5,499 nt of DNA from Caulobacteraceae bacterium (GTDB lineage: Bacteria; Pseudomonadota; Alphaproteobacteria; Caulobacterales; Caulobacteraceae): contig JADZBR010000176.1 in NCBI GenBank assembly GCA_020852035.1, forward strand, positions 1 to 5,499. Direction: 5' to 3'. The position numbers were made by a program, and so were the translations under genes. The notes beneath the pieces are model-generated. The model did not search any database, was not told where the DNA came from, and saw only the letters and a list, made by a program, of their open reading frames with translations. Positions 1 through 5,499 of this stretch are shown in pieces. Positions within the stretch are counted from its first letter, which is position 1. The number at the start of each line of letters is the position of its first letter.

Positions 1-32
1 ATGGGTCGCTTACGCCTGATGGGGGTGCGCTG

Positions 33-590
33 ATGGCCAAGGTTTTCGACCGCCTGGACGACAAGCTGCTCGCCTTCATTAAGGCGCAGAGGATGTTCTT
101 CGTCGCCACCGCCCCGCTGGGCGCGGAGGGGCATGTGAACGTCTCGCCGAAGGGCTACGACAGCCTCGTCATCCTGGGTGGGCGCAAAGTCGCCTACCTC
201 GACCTCGGCGGCTCGGGCGCCGAAACCCTGGCGCACGTGCGCGAGAACGGCCGCATCACCCTGATGTTCTGCGCTCTTGAGGGCGCGCCGCTGATCCTGC
301 GGCTCTACGGCGAGGGGCGGGCGACCACGCTGGGCGACGCCGGTTTCGCCGAGAAGCTGGCCTGGTTCCCGGGCTTCGAGCGGGCGCGGGCGGTGATCGA
401 GGTCGAGATCACCCGCATCGCCGACAGCTGCGGCTGGGGCATTCCGTTCTACGAGTTCAAGGGCGAGCGCGACCAGCTGCGCCGGCATGTCGATCACCGG
501 CCGTATGAGGAATGGGCCGAGCGCCGCTACGAGTCCAACGCGGTCTCCATTGACGGCCTGCCGGCGCTCCTGCGGCCGGCGGCGGAGTAG
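33..590 (+). CDS. Pyridoxamine 5'-phosphate oxidase-family (FMN split-barrel) protein
   Basis: This encodes a 185-residue soluble protein with no signal peptide or membrane segment. The N-terminal two-thirds look like a PNPOx-type flavin-binding split barrel: a strand with FFVATA at about residues 22-27, then HVNVSPKGYDS at about 34-44, a strand with VAYLDLGGSGAETLAHVREN at about 53-72, and ITLMFCAL next. The C-terminal part has CGWGIPFYEF (about 134-143) and ends with SIDGLPALL, which I recognise from uncharacterised PNPOx-like proteins and not from true PdxH. FMN binding is expected from the family; the substrate is unknown. The ATG at 33 shares its A with a TGA at 31-33 (TGATG), and a G-rich stretch at 20-26 could be its ribosome binding site. 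The frame is open to the left edge but shows no ATG or GTG start there. It lies 14 bases before metH, so co-transcription is likely. The family call is confident; any role in methionine or cobalamin metabolism is inference from position. Confidence 0.88.
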   Translation: MAKVFDRLDDKLLAFIKAQRMFFVATAPLGAEGHVNVSPKGYDSLVILGGRKVAYLDLGGSGAETLAHVRENGRITLMFCALEGAPLILRLYGEGRATTLGDAGFAEKLAWFPGFERARAVIEVEITRIADSCGWGIPFYEFKGERDQLRRHVDHRPYEEWAERRYESNAVSIDGLPALLRPAAE

Positions 591-604
591 TTTTCGAGAG
601 TTCC

Positions 605-3259
<2,655 letters not shown>

Positions 3260-3313
3260 TCATCCCTCTCCCCTTGCGGGAGAAGGTGGCGCGAAGCGCC
3301 GGATGAGGGGTCG
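3260..3313 (+). repeat. Palindromic intergenic element, left copy
   Basis: This unit starts at the base after the metH stop. It has an outer stem (TCATCC at 3260-3265 with GGATGA at 3301-3306), a 6-bp hairpin (3267-3272 with 3278-3283, loop CTTGC) and a perfect 5-bp hairpin GGCGC-GAA-GCGCC at 3288-3300. Bases 3262-3290 (29 bp) and 3301-3313 (13 bp) recur exactly, inverted, in the right copy. It resembles the short REP-like palindromes scattered between genes in alphaproteobacteria; the family name is uncertain. There is no T-run after the hairpins, so it is not a classical intrinsic terminator, although it may still help to end or protect the metH transcript. It has no GANTC (CcrM) site. Confidence 0.9.
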
Positions 3314-3368
3314 CTCAGAACGATCCGCCTCCGTCTGGCCGATGCGCCTTCGATGCGGCGATCATCAT

Positions 3369-3424
3369 CGACCCCTCATCCGACCGGCTCCGCCGGCCAC
3401 CTTCTCCCGCAAGGGGAGAGGGAT
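3369..3424 (-). repeat. Palindromic intergenic element, right (inverted) copy
   Basis: Bases 3396-3424 are the exact reverse complement of 3262-3290, and 3369-3381 of 3301-3313. The inner hairpin differs from the left copy: on the plus strand it is CCGGC-TCC-GCCGG at 3384-3396. The outer stem TCATCC (3376-3381) faces GGATCA (3421-3426), with one mismatch. The copy ends on the last base of the stop codon of the minus-strand VOC gene. With the left copy it can form one long cruciform or RNA stem around a 55-base unique spacer (3314-3368), in which I see no gene. Confidence 0.9.
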
Positions 3425-3816
3425 CACGTCAGCTCGTCGTAGCCCCTGCCGAGGAACTCGATCAGGCAGAACCCGTGTCCGAAGGGGTCGGCCAGCATGG
3501 CGATGCGGCCCCAGGCGTGTTCGGTCGGGTCCTGCTCGACGCTCGCGCCGGCCTGGATCGCGCGCAGCAGCGCCGCCTCCACGTCCTCGACGATCAGGTC
3601 CAGGTGCAGCGGCGTCCAGTGGCGGCCATAGAAGCGCGGGTCGTCGTCGGCGCCGTTGGTGCCTTCGGCCTTCTCCAGCAGGTGGATCAGGGCCGAGCCG
3701 CCGGAGAGCTCGATCACCTTGCCGAACCGGCGGCTGACGGTCAGGTCGAAGGCGGCGGTGTAGAAGGCCTCGGCGGCTTTCAGGTCCGGCACGTCGATGT
3801 TGACGAGCAGCTGCAG
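3424..3816 (-). CDS. VOC-family (glyoxalase / bleomycin-resistance fold) protein, probable CTG start
   Basis: This is a small cytosolic protein of about 130 residues with two beta-alpha-beta-beta-beta modules. Module one opens with LLVNIDVPDLKAAEAFYTAAF and module two with HLDLIVEDVEAALLRAIQAG. It closes with WGRIAMLADPFGHGFCLIEF, the typical VOC C-terminal signature (DPFGH, then the metal-ligand Glu). The substrate is unknown; VOC proteins include lyases, dioxygenases and binding proteins. The first canonical start is GTG at 3792, giving 122 residues but removing most of the first strand. The frame is open back to the purL stop (3820-3822), with no ATG, GTG or TTG before that GTG. CTG at 3816 restores the usual N-terminus (MQLLVNIDV) and has GGAGGG 7 bases upstream. 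I therefore prefer CTG, and give GTG 3792 as the alternative. It lies three bases after purL, so translation is probably coupled. The stop is TGA at 3426-3424, touching the intergenic repeat. Confidence 0.82.
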   Translation of the reverse strand: MQLLVNIDVPDLKAAEAFYTAAFDLTVSRRFGKVIELSGGSALIHLLEKAEGTNGADDDPRFYGRHWTPLHLDLIVEDVEAALLRAIQAGASVEQDPTEHAWGRIAMLADPFGHGFCLIEFLGRGYDELT

Positions 3817-3819
3817 GGC

Positions 3820-5499
3820 TCAGCCCTCCATATAGGCCGGCATCCAGCCTTCGTGGGCCGCGCGCAGGCGCTCCAGCGGCAGGTCGATGAGGCCGGCGAC
3901 GCTGAGCCCGGCGCCCGAGGCCGCGCCGATCCGGGCGGCCGGGGCGCCGGCGGCCTTGGCCGCGGCGAGCACCGCGTCGGCGTCGGGCGTGGCGACCAGA
4001 TAACGCGCCTGATCCTCGCCGAAGAGGTCGCCGAGCGGGCTTTGCGGCGCGTCGAGCGCCAGGCCGACGTTGGAGGCCAGCGCCATCTCGGCCGCGGCGA
4101 TCACCAGGCCGCCGTCGGCGAGGTCGTGGCAGGCGCTGACCTTCCCGCCCGCGATCAGCCTACGCACCAGATCGCCGTTGCGGCGCTCGACGGCCAGATC
4201 GACCGGCGGCGGGGCGCCGTCCTCGCGGCCGAGGACCTCGCGCAGGTAGAGGCCGGCGCCGAGCTCGCCCTTGGTCTCGCCGATCAGGATCAGAGTATCG
4301 CCTTTGCGGACTGAAGAAAAGTCCGCGTGGACCTTGGAATCCTTCAACAATCCCACGCCACCGACCGTGGGCGTGGGCGGAATGGCGACGCCGTTGGTCT
4401 CGTTGTAGAGGCTCACGTTGCCGCTCACGACGGGGAAGTCGAGCGCCGCGCAGGCCTCGGCCATGCCTTCGATGGCGCGCACGATCTGGCCCATGATGGC
4501 CGGACGCTCGGGGTTGCCGAAGTTGAGGTTGTCGGTGATGGCGATGGGCTCGGCGCCGACGGCGGTCAGGTTTCGCCAGGCTTCGGCGACGGCCTGCTTG
4601 CCGCCCTCGTAGGGGTCGTTCTGGACGTAGCGGGGGGTGCAGTCGCTGGTCACCGCCAGGGCCTTCTTCGTGCCGTGCACGCGCACGATGCCGGCGTCGG
4701 CGCCGGTGGCGCTGTCCTCCAGGGTGTCGGCCATCACGTGGCGGTCGTACTGCTCCCAGAGCCAGCGCTTGGAGGCCACGTCCGGGCAGGAGAGCACCTT
4801 CAGCACCGCCTCGGGCCAGCCGGCGGGGGCGGGCAGGTCGGCGCCGCGGATCGGCTGCTGCAGGTCGGGCGCGACCCACGGCCGGTCGTAGAGCGGGGCG
4901 TCGTCGAAGAGGGGCGCCAGCGGCACGTCGCAAACGGTCTCGCCCTTGTGGGTCAAAACGAGGTGGCCGGTCTCGGTGGTGCGGCCGATGACGGCGGCGT
5001 CGAGGCCCCACTTCTCGAAGATGCGCTGGCCGTCCGCCTCGCGGCCGGGCTTGAGGATGGCCAGCATCCGCTCCTGGCTCTCCGACAGCATCATCTCGTA
5101 GGCGCTCATGCCGGTCTCGCGCTGCGGCACGGCGTCGAGGTTCAGCTCGATGCCGACGCCGCCCTTGCCGGCCATCTCGACGGAGGAGGAGGTCAGGCCC
5201 GCAGCCCCCATGTCCTGGATGGCGGCGACGGCGCCGGAGGCCATCAGCTCCAGCGTCGCCTCGATCAGCAGTTTCTCGGCGAAGGGGTCGCCGACCTGCA
5301 CGGTCGGGCGCTTCTCGTCGCTGTCCTCGTCGAACTCGGCGCTGGCCATGGTCGCGCCATGGATGCCGTCGCGGCCGGTCTTGGAGCCGAAATAGACCAC
5401 CGCCAGGCCGGGGCCGGGCGCGGCCGAGTAGAAGATCTTGTCCGCGTCGGCCAGGCCCACGCACATGGCGTTGACCAGGATGTTGCCGTCATAGCCGCG
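3820..5499 (-). CDS. purL: Phosphoribosylformylglycinamidine synthase subunit PurL, 5' end outside the window
   Basis: PurL is the ATP-dependent synthetase subunit of FGAM synthase (FGAR + ATP + glutamine to FGAM), the fourth step of de novo purine synthesis. In the small, multi-subunit form it works with PurQ (glutaminase) and PurS; this is inferred from similarity to B. subtilis-type PurL. The frame is open to the right edge. The ATG at 5466 is internal: upstream codons read RGYDGNILVNA, a conserved PurL stretch. 559 residues are visible of roughly 740 usual, so about 180 are missing. Numbering from the edge: DGIHGATMASAEF at 44-56, LTSSSVEMAGKGG of the first synthetase half near 102-114, DCTPRY at 286-291 and TDNLNFGNPE shortly after in the second half, GNVSLYNE at 360-367, HDLADGG at 458-464, LFGEDQARY near the end, and a terminal PAYMEG. 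No frame break or missing motif is seen. The stop at 3820-3822 is followed three bases later by the VOC gene. Confidence 0.96.
   Translation of the reverse strand, partial: RGYDGNILVNAMCVGLADADKIFYSAAPGPGLAVVYFGSKTGRDGIHGATMASAEFDEDSDEKRPTVQVGDPFAEKLLIEATLELMASGAVAAIQDMGAAGLTSSSVEMAGKGGVGIELNLDAVPQRETGMSAYEMMLSESQERMLAILKPGREADGQRIFEKWGLDAAVIGRTTETGHLVLTHKGETVCDVPLAPLFDDAPLYDRPWVAPDLQQPIRGADLPAPAGWPEAVLKVLSCPDVASKRWLWEQYDRHVMADTLEDSATGADAGIVRVHGTKKALAVTSDCTPRYVQNDPYEGGKQAVAEAWRNLTAVGAEPIAITDNLNFGNPERPAIMGQIVRAIEGMAEACAALDFPVVSGNVSLYNETNGVAIPPTPTVGGVGLLKDSKVHADFSSVRKGDTLILIGETKGELGAGLYLREVLGREDGAPPPVDLAVERRNGDLVRRLIAGGKVSACHDLADGGLVIAAAEMALASNVGLALDAPQSPLGDLFGEDQARYLVATPDADAVLAAAKAAGAPAARIGAASGAGLSVAGLIDLPLERLRAAHEGWMPAYMEG
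3824..3829 (-). promoter_or_regulatory. Shine-Dalgarno GGAGGG for the VOC gene, inside the purL 3' end
   Basis: Read on the minus strand, GGAGGG lies within the last sense codons of purL (Met-Glu-Gly). It is 7 bases before CTG 3816 but about 31 bases before GTG 3792. Its spacing fits the CTG start and not the GTG. Confidence 0.6.

Noticed and set aside
3260..3425. CRISPR array or riboswitch in the intergenic gap
   Set aside because: There are only two copies, inverted not direct, and the gap lies between two stop codons, not upstream of a gene.
3303..3737. Plus-strand 144-codon frame through the intergenic repeat
   Set aside because: It crosses both palindromes and the antisense of the VOC gene. 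The product is an Arg-rich, motif-free shadow.
4160..5464. 434-codon same-strand frame and 3475-4314 opposite-strand frame over purL and the VOC gene
   Set aside because: Arg/Pro-rich low-complexity translations without motifs. They overlap clear PurL and VOC coding frames and are compositional shadows.
5464..5466. ATG 5466 as the purL start
   Set aside because: The conserved PurL stretch YDGNILVNA lies just upstream in frame and runs to the window edge, so the real start is outside.

Overview
The window looks like chromosomal, housekeeping DNA from a high-GC alphaproteobacterium. The Caulobacterales (Caulobacter or Phenylobacterium relatives) fit best. Reasons: strong G/C preference at third codon positions, a methionine synthase that lacks the N-terminal homocysteine domain (from memory, metH is split into two genes in this group), and a palindromic intergenic repeat of a type common in alphaproteobacteria. 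The lineage is an inference.

The left part (1-3259, plus strand) is a methionine-cycle operon fragment. The last codons of an unidentified upstream gene overlap or abut a 185-residue FMN split-barrel (PNPOx-like) protein at 33-590. After 14 bases comes metH (605-3259), which encodes the pterin, cap, cobalamin and reactivation domains. As sequenced, metH has an in-frame TAG at 761-763, at a position where relatives have glutamate (codon 53, in the pterin domain). The rest of the gene is highly conserved and open to its natural stop, so this is either a very recent nonsense mutation or a sequence error.

The middle (3260-3425) is a convergent intergenic region filled entirely by two copies of a palindromic element in inverted orientation. 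The copies share 29 identical bases plus a 13-base block and differ in a small inner hairpin whose pairing is kept.

The right part (3424-5499, minus strand) is the 3' three-quarters of purL, which runs off the right edge, followed three bases later by a small VOC/glyoxalase-like gene. The VOC gene apparently starts at CTG, with a strong Shine-Dalgarno sequence inside the end of purL.

MetH regenerates methionine and free tetrahydrofolate from 5-methyl-THF. PurL makes FGAM in purine synthesis, a pathway that uses formyl-THF. The two blocks are therefore linked through one-carbon metabolism, but they are convergent and separate transcription units. I see no novel multi-gene system here. The points worth a second look are the amber codon, the repeat pair, the CTG start and the flavoprotein next to metH.
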